From assembly GCF_003856975.1 (NCBI RefSeq), contig NZ_CP033107.1, positions 2,976,001-3,040,000 of the forward strand: a stretch of DNA of 64,000 nucleotides. The letters are read 5' to 3'. The stretch's first letter is position 1. Each line of letters starts with the position of its first letter. The position numbers and the translations under genes were made by a program. Of this stretch, positions 38,566 to 46,797 are shown piece by piece. This stretch comes from Plantibacter sp. PA-3-X8. Its GTDB lineage: Bacteria > Actinomycetota > Actinomycetes > Actinomycetales > Microbacteriaceae. The notes under the pieces are model-generated. The model made no database searches. It saw nothing but the letters and a program-made list of their open reading frames with translations, and had not been told where the DNA came from.

Positions 38566-39261
38566 TCAGAGCCCGAGGAGCGGGAGGACGCCGGCGAGGT
38601 CGACCCGCCCGGCGACGACGTCGGCATGGCGGCGGACGATCGGCTTCGCGTTGAACGCGACCGAGAGCCCGGCGACGGCCATCATCTCGAGGTCGTTGGC
38701 TCCGTCGCCGATCGCGATCGTCCGTCCCAACGGCACGCCGTCCTCGTCGGCCCACTCCTGCAGTGCGGCCGCCTTCGCCGCCGCGTCGATGATGGGACCG
38801 CTGAGGCCTCCCGTCAACCGACCGTCGGCGGTCTCGAGGCGGTTCGCCCGCACATGGTCGAGGCCGAGTACCTCCGCGAGCGGGTCGAGCAGTTCATGGA
38901 ACCCGCCGGACACGACACCGATCCGTGACCCGTGCGCATGCAGCCGGCCGATCAGCGTCTCCAGGCCGGCCGTCGTCCGGATCCGTTCGGCGATCACCGG
39001 GATCCGGTCGACGGGCAGGCCCGCGAGCGTCGCGACCCGGGCCCGGAGGCTGTCGGCGAAGTCGAGGTCACCGCGCATGGCGCGCTCGGTGATGGCGGCG
39101 ACCTCAGGAAGGCTGCCGACCTCCTCGGCGAGCAGCTCGATCACCTCGTTCTGGATGAGCGTCGAGTCGGCGTCGAGGACCGCGAGGAACCGGACGCCTC
39201 GTCCGGCCTGTGGGGGGAGTGCTGCCTCGGGATCCGCCACTGCCGAACGCTCGGTACTCAT
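38566..39261 (-). CDS. serB: Phosphoserine phosphatase
   Basis: Hydrolyses phosphoserine in the last step of serine synthesis. The 231-aa HAD enzyme has the nucleophile Asp30 and general acid Asp32 in VLDADSTL, the [14 protein letters not shown] motif, and the metal-binding [14 protein letters not shown]. It lacks the N-terminal ACT domains found in some SerB proteins and carries a 20-residue extension instead. Its ATG overlaps the glgC stop codon by 4 nt, so it is coupled to glgC even though the pathways are unrelated. Confidence 0.92.
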   Translation of the reverse strand: MSTERSAVADPEAALPPQAGRGVRFLAVLDADSTLIQNEVIELLAEEVGSLPEVAAITERAMRGDLDFADSLRARVATLAGLPVDRIPVIAERIRTTAGLETLIGRLHAHGSRIGVVSGGFHELLDPLAEVLGLDHVRANRLETADGRLTGGLSGPIIDAAAKAAALQEWADEDGVPLGRTIAIGDGANDLEMMAVAGLSVAFNAKPIVRRHADVVAGRVDLAGVLPLLGL

Positions 39262-40502
39262 GGAACGACGCGTACTCCCTTGCCAACCACGGTGAGACCG
39301 GATTCGGTGACGGTGAAACCGCGAGCGCGGTCACGGTCGTGGTCGACACCGACGCTCGCGCCGGAGGTGACCACCACATCCTTGTCCAGGATAGCCCGCT
39401 TGACGACGGCGTCCGGTTCGATGTGGACCTTGTCGAACACGACCGAGTCGGAGACGTGGGCGCCGGATTCCACGAGCGCCCATGGCCCGAGGACACTGCG
39501 CTCGATGTGGGCACCGGACAGCAGCGAACCGAGGGAGACGATCGAGTCGATGGTCTGGCCGAGGTTGCCCTTCGCGTCCCGCACGAACTTCGCCGGCGGC
39601 GAGTTCAGCTGCGAACTGAAGATCGGCCAGTCGCGGTTGTACAGGTTGAAGATCGGCAGCGTCGAGATGAGGTCCTGGTGGGCCTCGTAGAACGACTCGA
39701 TCGTCCCCACGTCGCGCCAGTAGTAGCGATCGCGATCCGTTGAGCCGGGCACGTCGTTCCGCTGGAGGTCGTAGACGCCGGCCTCACCGCGGTCGACGAA
39801 GTACGGGACGATGTCGCCACCCATGTCGTGGTTCGAGCTCGTCACCTCACCGTCGTCGATGACCGCCTGCATGAGTGCGTCGGCGTCGAAGACGTAGTTG
39901 CCCATCGAGGCGAGCACCTCGCCGGGGGAGTCGGGCAGGCCCGGCGCGTCGAGCGGCTTCTCGAGGAAGCGGGCGATGGTCGTCGGGTCGTCCGCGTCGA
40001 CGTCGATGACGCCGAACTGGTCGGCGAGGGAGATGGGCTGACGGATCGCGGCGACCGTCGCCTTCTTGCCCGAGGCGATGTGCGCCTCGATCATCTGCGC
40101 AAAGTCCATGCGGTAGACGTGGTCGGCGCCGACGACCACGACGATGTCGGGCTTCTCGTCGCGGATCAGGTTGAGGCTCTGCAGGATCGCGTCGGCGGAT
40201 CCGCTGAACCAGCGCTTCCCGAGACGCTGCTGCGCCGGCACGGACGCGACATAGGAGTCGAGCAGGCCGGACAACCGCCAGGTCTGCGAGACGTGGCGGT
40301 CGAGGCTGTGGGACTTGTACTGGGTGAGGACGACGATCTGGGTGAGTCCGGAGTTGATGAGGTTCGACAGCGCGAAATCGATCAGGCGGTACTGCCCGCC
40401 GAACGGTACGGCCGGTTTCGCGCGGTCTGCGGTCAGCGGCATCAACCGCTTCCCTTCCCCACCAGCGAGGACGATTCCGAAGATCTTCTTTGAGGCGGCC
40501 AT
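39258..40502 (-). CDS. glgC: Glucose-1-phosphate adenylyltransferase
   Basis: Makes ADP-glucose for glycogen and maltose-1-phosphate synthesis. The 414-aa protein has the N-terminal nucleotidyl-transfer motif [38 protein letters not shown] and a C-terminal left-handed beta-helix ([19 protein letters not shown]). The leaderless ATG at 40502 is 6 nt after TATTGT. It faces glgA/glgM across only 45 nt and is coupled to serB downstream. Confidence 0.97.
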   Translation of the reverse strand: MAASKKIFGIVLAGGEGKRLMPLTADRAKPAVPFGGQYRLIDFALSNLINSGLTQIVVLTQYKSHSLDRHVSQTWRLSGLLDSYVASVPAQQRLGKRWFSGSADAILQSLNLIRDEKPDIVVVVGADHVYRMDFAQMIEAHIASGKKATVAAIRQPISLADQFGVIDVDADDPTTIARFLEKPLDAPGLPDSPGEVLASMGNYVFDADALMQAVIDDGEVTSSNHDMGGDIVPYFVDRGEAGVYDLQRNDVPGSTDRDRYYWRDVGTIESFYEAHQDLISTLPIFNLYNRDWPIFSSQLNSPPAKFVRDAKGNLGQTIDSIVSLGSLLSGAHIERSVLGPWALVESGAHVSDSVVFDKVHIEPDAVVKRAILDKDVVVTSGASVGVDHDRDRARGFTVTESGLTVVGKGVRVVP

Positions 40503-40508
40503 GGCTTC

Positions 40509-40514
40509 ACAATA
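40509..40514 (-). promoter_or_regulatory. Leaderless -10 element (TATTGT) of glgC
   Basis: On the minus strand TATTGT ends exactly 6 nt before the glgC ATG. It shares the 45-bp divergent spacer with the glgA -10 at 40536-40541. Confidence 0.55.
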
Positions 40515-40535
40515 GATGCCGGACGAGACCTGTAC

Positions 40536-40541
40536 TAGCGT
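40536..40541 (+). promoter_or_regulatory. Leaderless -10 element (TAGCGT) of glgA/glgM
   Basis: TAGCGT ends exactly 6 nt before the ATG at 40548. The -35 regions of this promoter and the glgC promoter must overlap each other and the opposite -10. Confidence 0.55.
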
Positions 40542-40547
40542 CTAGAC

Positions 40548-41729
40548 ATGCGAGTTGATCTTGTGACAAAGGAGTACCCGCCGGAGATCTATGGCGGCGC
40601 AGGCGTCCACGTGTCGGAGCTGGTGAAATCCCTCCGTAGCGACATCGACGTGACCGTGCGCTGCTTCGGCGCTCCGCGCGACGAGGCCGACACCGTCGCG
40701 TACGGTGTCCCGGCCGAGCTCCAGGGGGCGAACGGCGCCCTAACGACCCTCGGGACGGACCTCCTGATCGCCCAGGACGTCGCCGGGGCCGACCTCGTGC
40801 ACTCGCACACCTGGTACGCGAACGGCGCCGGTCACCTCGCGTCACTGCTGCACGGCATCCCGCACGTCGTGACCGCGCACAGTCTGGAGCCGCTCCGCCC
40901 GTGGAAGGCCGAGCAGCTCGGCGGCGGGTACCGCGTGTCCAGCTGGATCGAGCAGTCCGCCTACGAAGGCGCCGCGGCCGTCGTCGCGGTCAGCGACGGC
41001 ATGCGTCGCGACATCCTGCGGTCGTACCCGAGCCTCGACCCGGCCAAGGTGCAGGTCATCTACAACGGCATCGACCTGACCGACTGGCAGCCACGCGTGG
41101 ACGACGAGCTGCTGCGGTCCCTCGGCATCGACCCGTCCCGTCCCTCCGTCGTCTTCGTCGGTCGGATCACCCGTCAGAAGGGGCTGCCGTACCTGCTCCG
41201 CGCGGCCCGACTGCTGCCGCCCGACGTGCAGCTCATCCTGTGTGCCGGCGCTCCCGACACCCCGGAGATCCTCGCCGAGGTCAAGGGGCTCGTCGAGGAG
41301 CTGCAGCGCGAGCGCACCGGGGTGGTGTGGATCGAACGACTGCTCCCGCGTCACGAGTTGTGCACCGTCCTCACCGCCGCCACGACCTTCGTGTGCCCGT
41401 CGATCTACGAGCCACTCGGCATCGTCAACCTCGAGGCGATGGCCTGCGGTGCCGCCGTGGTCGGGACGGGGACCGGCGGCATCCCGGAGGTCGTGCAGGA
41501 CGGTGTGACCGGCAGGATCGTCCCGCTCGCGCAGGCCTCCGACGGCACCGGCACCCCGCTCGACCCGGAACGCTTCGTCGCCGACCTCGCCGCCACCCTC
41601 ACCGAGGTCGTCCAGGATCCCGCCCAGGCGAGGGCGTACGGGGCCGCTGGTCGCCGACGCGCGGAGTCCGACTTCAGCTGGTCGCGCATCGCCACCCAGA
41701 CGGCGGAGCTGTACCGCAGCCTGGTCTGA
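40548..41729 (+). CDS. glgM: Actinobacterial GT4 glycosyltransferase, GlgA/GlgM type
   Basis: A 393-aa GT4-type retaining glycosyltransferase. The N-terminus has VTKEYPPEIYGGAGVHV, where the Tyr-Gly-Gly-Ala-Gly loop contacts the acceptor. The C-terminal half has FVGRITRQKGLPYL, and the donor site is PSIYEPLGIVNLEAMACG with its catalytic Glu. It resembles M. tuberculosis Rv1212c, first called GlgA but shown to make maltose 1-phosphate from ADP-glucose and glucose 1-phosphate (GlgM). Whether this enzyme elongates glycogen or makes maltose 1-phosphate is not proven. It is divergent from glgC, as in mycobacteria. Confidence 0.88.
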   Translation: MRVDLVTKEYPPEIYGGAGVHVSELVKSLRSDIDVTVRCFGAPRDEADTVAYGVPAELQGANGALTTLGTDLLIAQDVAGADLVHSHTWYANGAGHLASLLHGIPHVVTAHSLEPLRPWKAEQLGGGYRVSSWIEQSAYEGAAAVVAVSDGMRRDILRSYPSLDPAKVQVIYNGIDLTDWQPRVDDELLRSLGIDPSRPSVVFVGRITRQKGLPYLLRAARLLPPDVQLILCAGAPDTPEILAEVKGLVEELQRERTGVVWIERLLPRHELCTVLTAATTFVCPSIYEPLGIVNLEAMACGAAVVGTGTGGIPEVVQDGVTGRIVPLAQASDGTGTPLDPERFVADLAATLTEVVQDPAQARAYGAAGRRRAESDFSWSRIATQTAELYRSLV

Positions 41730-41780
41730 ACCACTTGCGGACACCTCGGAGGACGGCGACGCGCGACGAGTCTTGGCGGA

Positions 41781-41786
41781 TAGGCT
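41781..41786 (+). promoter_or_regulatory. Leaderless -10 element (TAGGCT) of the ABC ATPase gene
   Basis: TAGGCT ends 6 nt before the ATG at 41793. Confidence 0.55.
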
Positions 41787-41792
41787 AGGACC

Positions 41793-42605
41793 ATGCCGAG
41801 CGTGTTGCAGTTCTCCGATGTGTCCGTCGTCCGTAACCTCAACCCCATCCTCGATGGCGTCGACTGGACGGTGACGGGCGACCAGCGATGGATCGTCCTC
41901 GGCCCGAACGGCGCCGGCAAGACGACGCTCCTGCAGCTCGCGGCGACGCTCATCCACCCCTCGAAGGGCACGGTCTCCGTGCTCGACGAGACGCTCGGCC
42001 GGGTCGACGTCTTCGAACTGCGCCCGCGCATCGGCTTCGCGTCCTCCGCCCTCGCGAAGCGGGTGCCGCCGGAGGAGACCGTCCTGGACGTCGTGCTCAC
42101 GGCGGCCTACTCGGTCACCGGGCGCTGGGTCGAGCAGTACGAGGACATCGACGTGAAGCGCGCGTCGCGGGTCCTCGCGGAGTGGAAGCTCGACCACCTC
42201 GCCGACCGCCGCTTCGGCACGCTCAGCGACGGCGAGCAGAAGCGCGTGCAGATCGCGCGGGCCATCATGACCGACCCCGAACTCCTCCTGCTCGACGAGC
42301 CGGCAGCGAGCCTCGACCTCGGCACGCGCGAGGAGCTCGTCGAGCTGCTCGGCGGCTACGCGAGCGCCGACGACTCACCGGCGATCATCATGGTGACCCA
42401 CCACGTCGAAGAGATCCCCGTCGGGTTCACCCACGTCCTGCTCGTTCGCGACGGCGGCATCGTCGCCGCCGGTCCGATCGCCGAGACACTCACGGCCGAG
42501 CACCTCAGCGAGACCTTCGACCTCCCGATCGAGCTGAGCGAGGAGGACGGCCGGTTCCACGCCCGCTCCGTCCGCGCCGGACGCTCGGCCGTCGCCCCCT
42601 CCTGA
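41793..42605 (+). CDS. Stand-alone ABC transporter ATP-binding protein
   Basis: A 270-aa ABC ATPase. Walker A is [11 protein letters not shown], the signature is [12 protein letters not shown], Walker B is [12 protein letters not shown], and VTHHVEEI carries the switch His. No permease gene adjoins it, so its partner is unknown. It resembles ModF/YlmA-type ATPases often annotated in molybdate or iron uptake, but nothing here fixes the substrate. The gene has a leaderless promoter and stands alone between glgM and rpmE2. Confidence 0.85.
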   Translation: MPSVLQFSDVSVVRNLNPILDGVDWTVTGDQRWIVLGPNGAGKTTLLQLAATLIHPSKGTVSVLDETLGRVDVFELRPRIGFASSALAKRVPPEETVLDVVLTAAYSVTGRWVEQYEDIDVKRASRVLAEWKLDHLADRRFGTLSDGEQKRVQIARAIMTDPELLLLDEPAASLDLGTREELVELLGGYASADDSPAIIMVTHHVEEIPVGFTHVLLVRDGGIVAAGPIAETLTAEHLSETFDLPIELSEEDGRFHARSVRAGRSAVAPS

Positions 42606-42661
42606 CCGCCACGCCTCGGCGAGTCGTCCTCGGCTGGCGAGCAGATGCGCGCCGAGTCTGG

Positions 42662-42667
42662 TAAAGT
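42662..42667 (+). promoter_or_regulatory. -10 element (TAAAGT) of rpmE2
   Basis: TAAAGT lies 95 nt before the rpmE2 start codon and implies a leader of about 88 nt, which is long for this genome. Confidence 0.4.
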
Positions 42668-42673
42668 CGACCT

Positions 42674-42690
42674 TTGGCTCGCGGAGCCAA
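42674..42690 (+). promoter_or_regulatory. Hairpin in the rpmE2 leader
   Basis: TTGGCTC (42674-42680) pairs with GAGCCAA (42684-42690) around a GCG loop at the very 5' end of the predicted transcript. It may stabilise the mRNA or take part in autoregulation. Confidence 0.45.
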
Positions 42691-42762
42691 GAGCTTTCTG
42701 CCTCGTGCCTGGAGTTCCGAGCGCGGGTACTACCCACACCATCCACTCAACAAGGACTGCTG

Positions 42763-43011
42763 ATGAAATCTGACATCCACCCCACGTACGAAGCCGTCGT
42801 CTTCCGCGACCTCGCCTCCGGCGCGACGTTCCTCACGCGCTCGACGGTCTCGTCGGGCAAGACGATCGACCTCGACGGCGTCACCTACCCGGTGATCGAC
42901 GTGGAGATCTCGTCCGAGTCGCACCCGTTCTACACGGGTAAGCAGCGCATCATGGACTCCGCCGGTCGCGTCGAGAAGTTCAACCAGCGCTTCAAGGGCT
43001 TCGGCAAGTAG
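42763..43011 (+). CDS. rpmE2: 50S ribosomal protein L31, type B
   Basis: An 82-aa ribosomal protein bL31. It lacks the four zinc-binding cysteines of the type A form, so it is the zinc-independent paralogue. The sequence [20 protein letters not shown] and the terminal [11 protein letters not shown] are characteristic. In many bacteria the type B gene is repressed by Zur. I see no typical Zur palindrome upstream, so it may be the constitutive form here. AAGGA lies 6 nt before the ATG. Confidence 0.96.
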   Translation: MKSDIHPTYEAVVFRDLASGATFLTRSTVSSGKTIDLDGVTYPVIDVEISSESHPFYTGKQRIMDSAGRVEKFNQRFKGFGK

Positions 43012-43028
43012 TCCTTCCGCTGGAATAC

Positions 43029-43062
43029 ACGAACGCCCCGATCCTCGGATCGGGGCGTTCGT
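43029..43062. terminator. Bidirectional terminator between rpmE2 and the exonuclease gene
   Basis: A 16-bp stem (43029-43044 with 43047-43062). The strand reads GAACGCCCCGATCC and then its complement. It lies between convergent stops. Confidence 0.85.
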
Positions 43063-43083
43063 CGTCGTGGCGAGCCGTACGGC

Positions 43084-43857
43084 TCAGATGCCGATGGGCA
43101 GCTGGTCCGCTGGGACGATGATCGGTGCCTCGGGTCGGGCGGCAGGGCGTCCGGTGCGGATGGGCCAGGCACCGTCGGCGATGAACTCGGGATCGCGCAC
43201 GCGGCGCATGTAGGACTGGAAGCTCTCCGCCTGCTCGAGCGACCAGGTCCGCTGGGCCTCGTGCAACTCGTCGACGCTCGTCGGCAGGGCGTCGGCATGA
43301 AGCCGACCGATGGCCTGAGCGACGCGTCCGGCGGCGACGGCGTCCACCCCCGCGTCGTGCGCACCCTCGAGCGGAACGCCGTGTAGGGCGGCGACGACCT
43401 CGAGCGTCCGCTTGCCGCGCCGGAAGGTGTCGAGCCGCCGGTCGAGGATCAGCGGGTCGACGACGGGGGACGGGTCGTCGATCGAGGTCACCCCGTGTCG
43501 CTCCGCCTCGAAGTGCAGGAGGGAGAAGTCGTAGGGCGCGTTGTAGGCGACCACCGGGGTCCGTGCGGCGAACAGCTCGGTGAGGACGGCGACGATCTCG
43601 CCGACGACGGCCGGTGCCGGACGCCCCTCCGCCCGGGCCCGCTCCGTCGTGACGCCGTGGATCTCGGCGGCGCGAGGGGGGATCTCGACCCCGGGGTCGG
43701 CCATCCACGACCACGAGCGTTCGACCGAACCGTCCGCGGTGATGACACCGACGAAGGCGGTCACGATGCGACTCGTCTCCACCTCGATGCCCGTCGTCTC
43801 GAGATCGAAGACCGCCAGGCGGTCCGTCCAGTGGGGATTCGCGTCGACCGTGTTCAC
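43084..43857 (-). CDS. DnaQ-type 3'-5' exonuclease (DEDDh)
   Basis: A 257-aa protein with an RNase H-like exonuclease fold. ExoI is VFDLETTGIEV (first Asp and Glu), ExoII is VAYNAPYDFSLL, and ExoIII is HDAGVDAVAA (catalytic His and Asp). It is shorter than replicative DnaQ and lacks BRCT or UvrC domains, so it is probably an accessory repair or RNA-processing exonuclease. The GTG at 43857 lies 6 nt after TAGGGT. A TGTCGGAG element 8 nt above that hexamer resembles the PafBC damage promoter, which points to DNA repair. Confidence 0.88.
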   Translation of the reverse strand: MNTVDANPHWTDRLAVFDLETTGIEVETSRIVTAFVGVITADGSVERSWSWMADPGVEIPPRAAEIHGVTTERARAEGRPAPAVVGEIVAVLTELFAARTPVVAYNAPYDFSLLHFEAERHGVTSIDDPSPVVDPLILDRRLDTFRRGKRTLEVVAALHGVPLEGAHDAGVDAVAAGRVAQAIGRLHADALPTSVDELHEAQRTWSLEQAESFQSYMRRVRDPEFIADGAWPIRTGRPAARPEAPIIVPADQLPIGI

Positions 43858-43863
43858 GCCTTC

Positions 43864-43885
43864 ACCCTATGACGCACCTCCGACA
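43864..43885 (-). promoter_or_regulatory. PafBC-like promoter of the DEDDh exonuclease
   Basis: On the minus strand TGTCGGAG (43885-43878), an 8-nt spacer, then TAGGGT (43869-43864), then 6 nt to the GTG. It differs from TGTCRGTG at one base. Confidence 0.55.
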
Positions 43886-43949
43886 GGGTCCTGTGCCACG
43901 CCGGGGCGGCACGGTCCGCGTCATCGGGTGAACGCAGAGCCGGACTGCC

Positions 43950-43955
43950 TAGACT
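43950..43955 (+). promoter_or_regulatory. Leaderless -10 element (TAGACT) of the alpha/beta hydrolase
   Basis: TAGACT ends 6 nt before the ATG at 43962. No PafBC-type element lies above it. Confidence 0.55.
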
Positions 43956-43961
43956 GAGTGG

Positions 43962-44864
43962 ATGCCCGTCGAATCACCGTACGCCGACCAGCTCGACCGC
44001 ATCCCCGTCCGGGAGCGCTCGCTCATCGTGGACGGAGCCGAGACGCGGTTCTGGGACTACGGCGACCACGAGGCGTCGACGACGATCGTCATGGTGCACG
44101 GGTTCCGGGGCGACCACCACGGCCTCGAACCGGTCGTCGCGCAGCTCTCCGGGTTCCGGATCATCGCTCCGGACCTCCCCGGCTTCGGCAGCTCGGCACC
44201 CTTCCCCGAGGCCACCCACTCCGTGGAGGGGTACGCCGCCTGGCTGGGACGGTTCATCGAGGAGCTGCACCTGACCGGCCGTGTCGTCCTGCTCGGGCAC
44301 TCGTTCGGCTCGATCGTGTCGAGCGCCGCCGTCGCCGGGGGACTCCGACCGGACGACCTCGTCCTCGTGAACCCGATCGCCGCCCCCGCGCTCCAGGGCC
44401 CTCGAGGTGTCCTGACGAGGCTCGCGGTCTTCTACTACTGGTCGTCCGCGAAGCTCCCGAAACGCCTGGGATTCGCCTTCCTCCGGAACAAGGGCGTCGT
44501 GCGCATCATGAGCGTCGCGATGTCGAAGACCAAGGACCCCACGCTCCGTCGGTGGATCCACGCCCAGCACGACCAGTACTTCAGCGCCTTCGCCGACCGG
44601 GAGGTCGTCCTCGAGTCGTTCACCGCCTCGGTCAGCCACGACGTCAGCGAGTACGCCGACCGCATCCCCAGCCGCACGCTGCTCATCGCAGCCGAGCGTG
44701 ACGACATCACGCCCGTGGCCGCGCAGTACGCGCTCGCGAAGCGGTTCGCCGACGCGCAGCTGCACGTCATCCCGGGCGTCGGACACCTCATCCACTACGA
44801 GGAGCCGCACGACGCGGCGCAGCGCCTCACCGCGTTCCTCGCGGACGACCGCACCGACGCCTGA
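43962..44864 (+). CDS. Alpha/beta-fold hydrolase
   Basis: A 300-aa serine hydrolase of the alpha/beta fold. The oxyanion segment is MVHGFRGDHHG, and the nucleophile elbow is GHSFGS (Ser). DITP is the likely region of the catalytic Asp, and GVGHLIHYEEP has the catalytic His. No signal peptide is seen, so it acts in the cytoplasm. The substrate cannot be predicted. It is convergent with the sirtuin gene, with 4 nt between stop codons. Confidence 0.85.
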   Translation: MPVESPYADQLDRIPVRERSLIVDGAETRFWDYGDHEASTTIVMVHGFRGDHHGLEPVVAQLSGFRIIAPDLPGFGSSAPFPEATHSVEGYAAWLGRFIEELHLTGRVVLLGHSFGSIVSSAAVAGGLRPDDLVLVNPIAAPALQGPRGVLTRLAVFYYWSSAKLPKRLGFAFLRNKGVVRIMSVAMSKTKDPTLRRWIHAQHDQYFSAFADREVVLESFTASVSHDVSEYADRIPSRTLLIAAERDDITPVAAQYALAKRFADAQLHVIPGVGHLIHYEEPHDAAQRLTAFLADDRTDA

Positions 44865-44868
44865 GGCG

Positions 44869-45771
44869 TCAGGCGTCGGTCGCCTCCTGCGAGACGACGC
44901 TCGTGAATGCGGACGGGACCAGGCGGGCGGCGATCCCGGTGAGCGTCTCACTGGCACCAGCGTCGAGCTTCACGTCCGCGCGGCCGTCCGCCTTCGTGAC
45001 GCCGCGGTTGATGACGACGATCGGCAACCGCTTCCGGCGGGCGAGTTCGAGGAGCCGGATCCCCGAGTTGACCACGAGCGACGACCCGGCGATCACGAGT
45101 GCGTCGGCGCCGCGCACGAGTGCTGCCGCCTCGGCGTACTTCTCCGTCGGAATGAATTCGCCGAAGAAGACCACGTCCGGCTTCAACATGCCGCCGCAGA
45201 CCGTGCACACGGGGACGACGATCTCGTCCACGCGCCCGACCTCGGCGTCACCGTCCGGGTTGATCGTCACGTCCGTCTCGGTGTCGAGCCAGGGGTTCAG
45301 GGCCGTCATGCGCTCCGCGATGCTCGACCTGGCGTAGCTCTGACCGCAGGAGAGACAGCTGACGCGGTCCATCGACCCGTGCAGGTCGACCACTCGGCGC
45401 GAGCCGGCCCTGACGTGGAGGCCGTCGACGTTCTGCGTGATGACGCCGTCGGCGATGCCGGCCTCCTCGAGGAGCGCGATCGCCCGGTGGCCGGCGTTCG
45501 GGCGAGCTCCGTCGAACCGCTTCCACCCGAGGTGGCTGCCGGCCCAGTAGCGTTTGCGCGCGGCGTCGTCATTGGACAGGAACTGGTCGACCGTCATGGG
45601 GGTCCGCACCGGAGCGCCCTGGCCCCGGTAGTCGGGGATGCCGGAGTCCGTGCTCACGCCGGCCCCGGTGAGGAAGGCGACACGGCGGTCCGTGAGCAGC
45701 TCGATCGCCCGTTCGAGCCCGGCCTCGGCCGTCTCGTCAGCGGGATCCCCTGCTGCGATCAGCGTGCTCAT
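44869..45771 (-). CDS. NAD-dependent protein deacylase, Sir2 family
   Basis: A 300-aa sirtuin that removes acyl groups from protein lysines using NAD+. It has GAGVSTDSGIPDYRG, the TQNVDGLH motif, the catalytic His in VDLHGSM, and four zinc cysteines in CLSC and CTVC. The C-terminal GSSLVVNSG and VINRG segments contact NAD. The ATG at 45771 is preceded by GGAG at about 6 nt; the frame runs further upstream without family similarity. Confidence 0.93.
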   Translation of the reverse strand: MSTLIAAGDPADETAEAGLERAIELLTDRRVAFLTGAGVSTDSGIPDYRGQGAPVRTPMTVDQFLSNDDAARKRYWAGSHLGWKRFDGARPNAGHRAIALLEEAGIADGVITQNVDGLHVRAGSRRVVDLHGSMDRVSCLSCGQSYARSSIAERMTALNPWLDTETDVTINPDGDAEVGRVDEIVVPVCTVCGGMLKPDVVFFGEFIPTEKYAEAAALVRGADALVIAGSSLVVNSGIRLLELARRKRLPIVVINRGVTKADGRADVKLDAGASETLTGIAARLVPSAFTSVVSQEATDA

Positions 45772-45909
45772 GCCTGCTCCGTCCATCCGTCCGCGATGAT
45801 CGGAGTGCTCCGGGCCATCGCTTCCCCTGAGTCTAAACGGCCTCGTTTTCGATCGTGTTCCCACTCTGGCAAGGTGGAGGTCGAACATCGCGTCGAGAGG
45901 ACGTCTCCC

Positions 45910-46713
45910 ATGCAGGTCATCCGGATCACCGATCTCGACGACGGACGACTCGACGACTACGCGCGACTGACGGACGTCGCCTTACGCCGGGTGTCCGAAC
46001 CCGCGGGTGGCCTGTACATCGCCGAGTCGACGAAGGTCATGGAACGTGCGCTGCGCGCCGGCCACCGACCACGATCCGTCCTGCTGCAGGAGAAGTGGCT
46101 CGAGGACGTCTCCCCTCTCCTCGAGGACCACGACGTCCCGGTCTTCGTCGGCGAGCCCGCACTCCTCGAGCAGCTGACGGGCTTCCACCTGCACCGGGGG
46201 GCGCTTGCGGCGATGCACCGCCCACCGCTCGCCGGCCCCGCCGAACTCCTCGCCGACGCCCGCCGGGTGGTCATCCTCGAGGACATCGTCGACCACACCA
46301 ATGTCGGTGCCATCTTCCGCTCCGTCGCCGGCCTCGGTGCCGACGCGGTCCTGATCACCCCGCGCTGCGCCGACCCGCTGTACCGTCGAAGCGTCCGCGT
46401 CAGCATGGGCACGGTCCTGCAGGTGCCGTGGACCCGCCTGCCGGAATGGGACGTCGCTTCCGGCGTCCTGCGGGATGCCGGCTTCGAGACGGCCGCCCTC
46501 GCCTTGGCCGACGACGCCGTGGACCTCGACACCTATGCTCGAACCGCGCCGGAACGGCTCGCCATCGTGCTCGGCGCCGAGGGCGACGGTCTGAGCGCCT
46601 CGGCCCTCGCCGCCGCCGACACGATCGTGACCATCCCGATGCTCCACGGCGTCGACTCGCTGAACGTCGCGTCGGCCAGTGCCGTCGCCCTCTGGGAGCT
46701 CCGGGTCCGCTGA
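45910..46713 (+). CDS. TrmH/SpoU-family RNA 2'-O-methyltransferase
   Basis: A 267-aa SPOUT enzyme that methylates the ribose of tRNA or rRNA with S-adenosylmethionine. SpoU motifs are EDIVDHTNVGAIFR, VLGAEGDGLS and IPMLHGVDSLNVASASAVALWE, which forms the knot. An N-terminal domain of about 100 residues resembles the L30e-like substrate domain. The target nucleotide cannot be told. GAGAGGA lies 8 nt before the ATG. Confidence 0.92.
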   Translation: MQVIRITDLDDGRLDDYARLTDVALRRVSEPAGGLYIAESTKVMERALRAGHRPRSVLLQEKWLEDVSPLLEDHDVPVFVGEPALLEQLTGFHLHRGALAAMHRPPLAGPAELLADARRVVILEDIVDHTNVGAIFRSVAGLGADAVLITPRCADPLYRRSVRVSMGTVLQVPWTRLPEWDVASGVLRDAGFETAALALADDAVDLDTYARTAPERLAIVLGAEGDGLSASALAAADTIVTIPMLHGVDSLNVASASAVALWELRVR

Positions 46714-46785
46714 CCACGGTCCCACGCTGCTCGAGGACGCCCGGTCGGCGGCACGTCGCGACAGGGTACGCGCAGGAGCGCCGGG

Positions 46786-46791
46786 TAGCAT
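46786..46791 (+). promoter_or_regulatory. Leaderless -10 element (TAGCAT) of the D,D-carboxypeptidase
   Basis: TAGCAT ends 6 nt before the GTG at 46798, with no Shine-Dalgarno sequence. Confidence 0.55.
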
Positions 46792-46797
46792 GACCGG

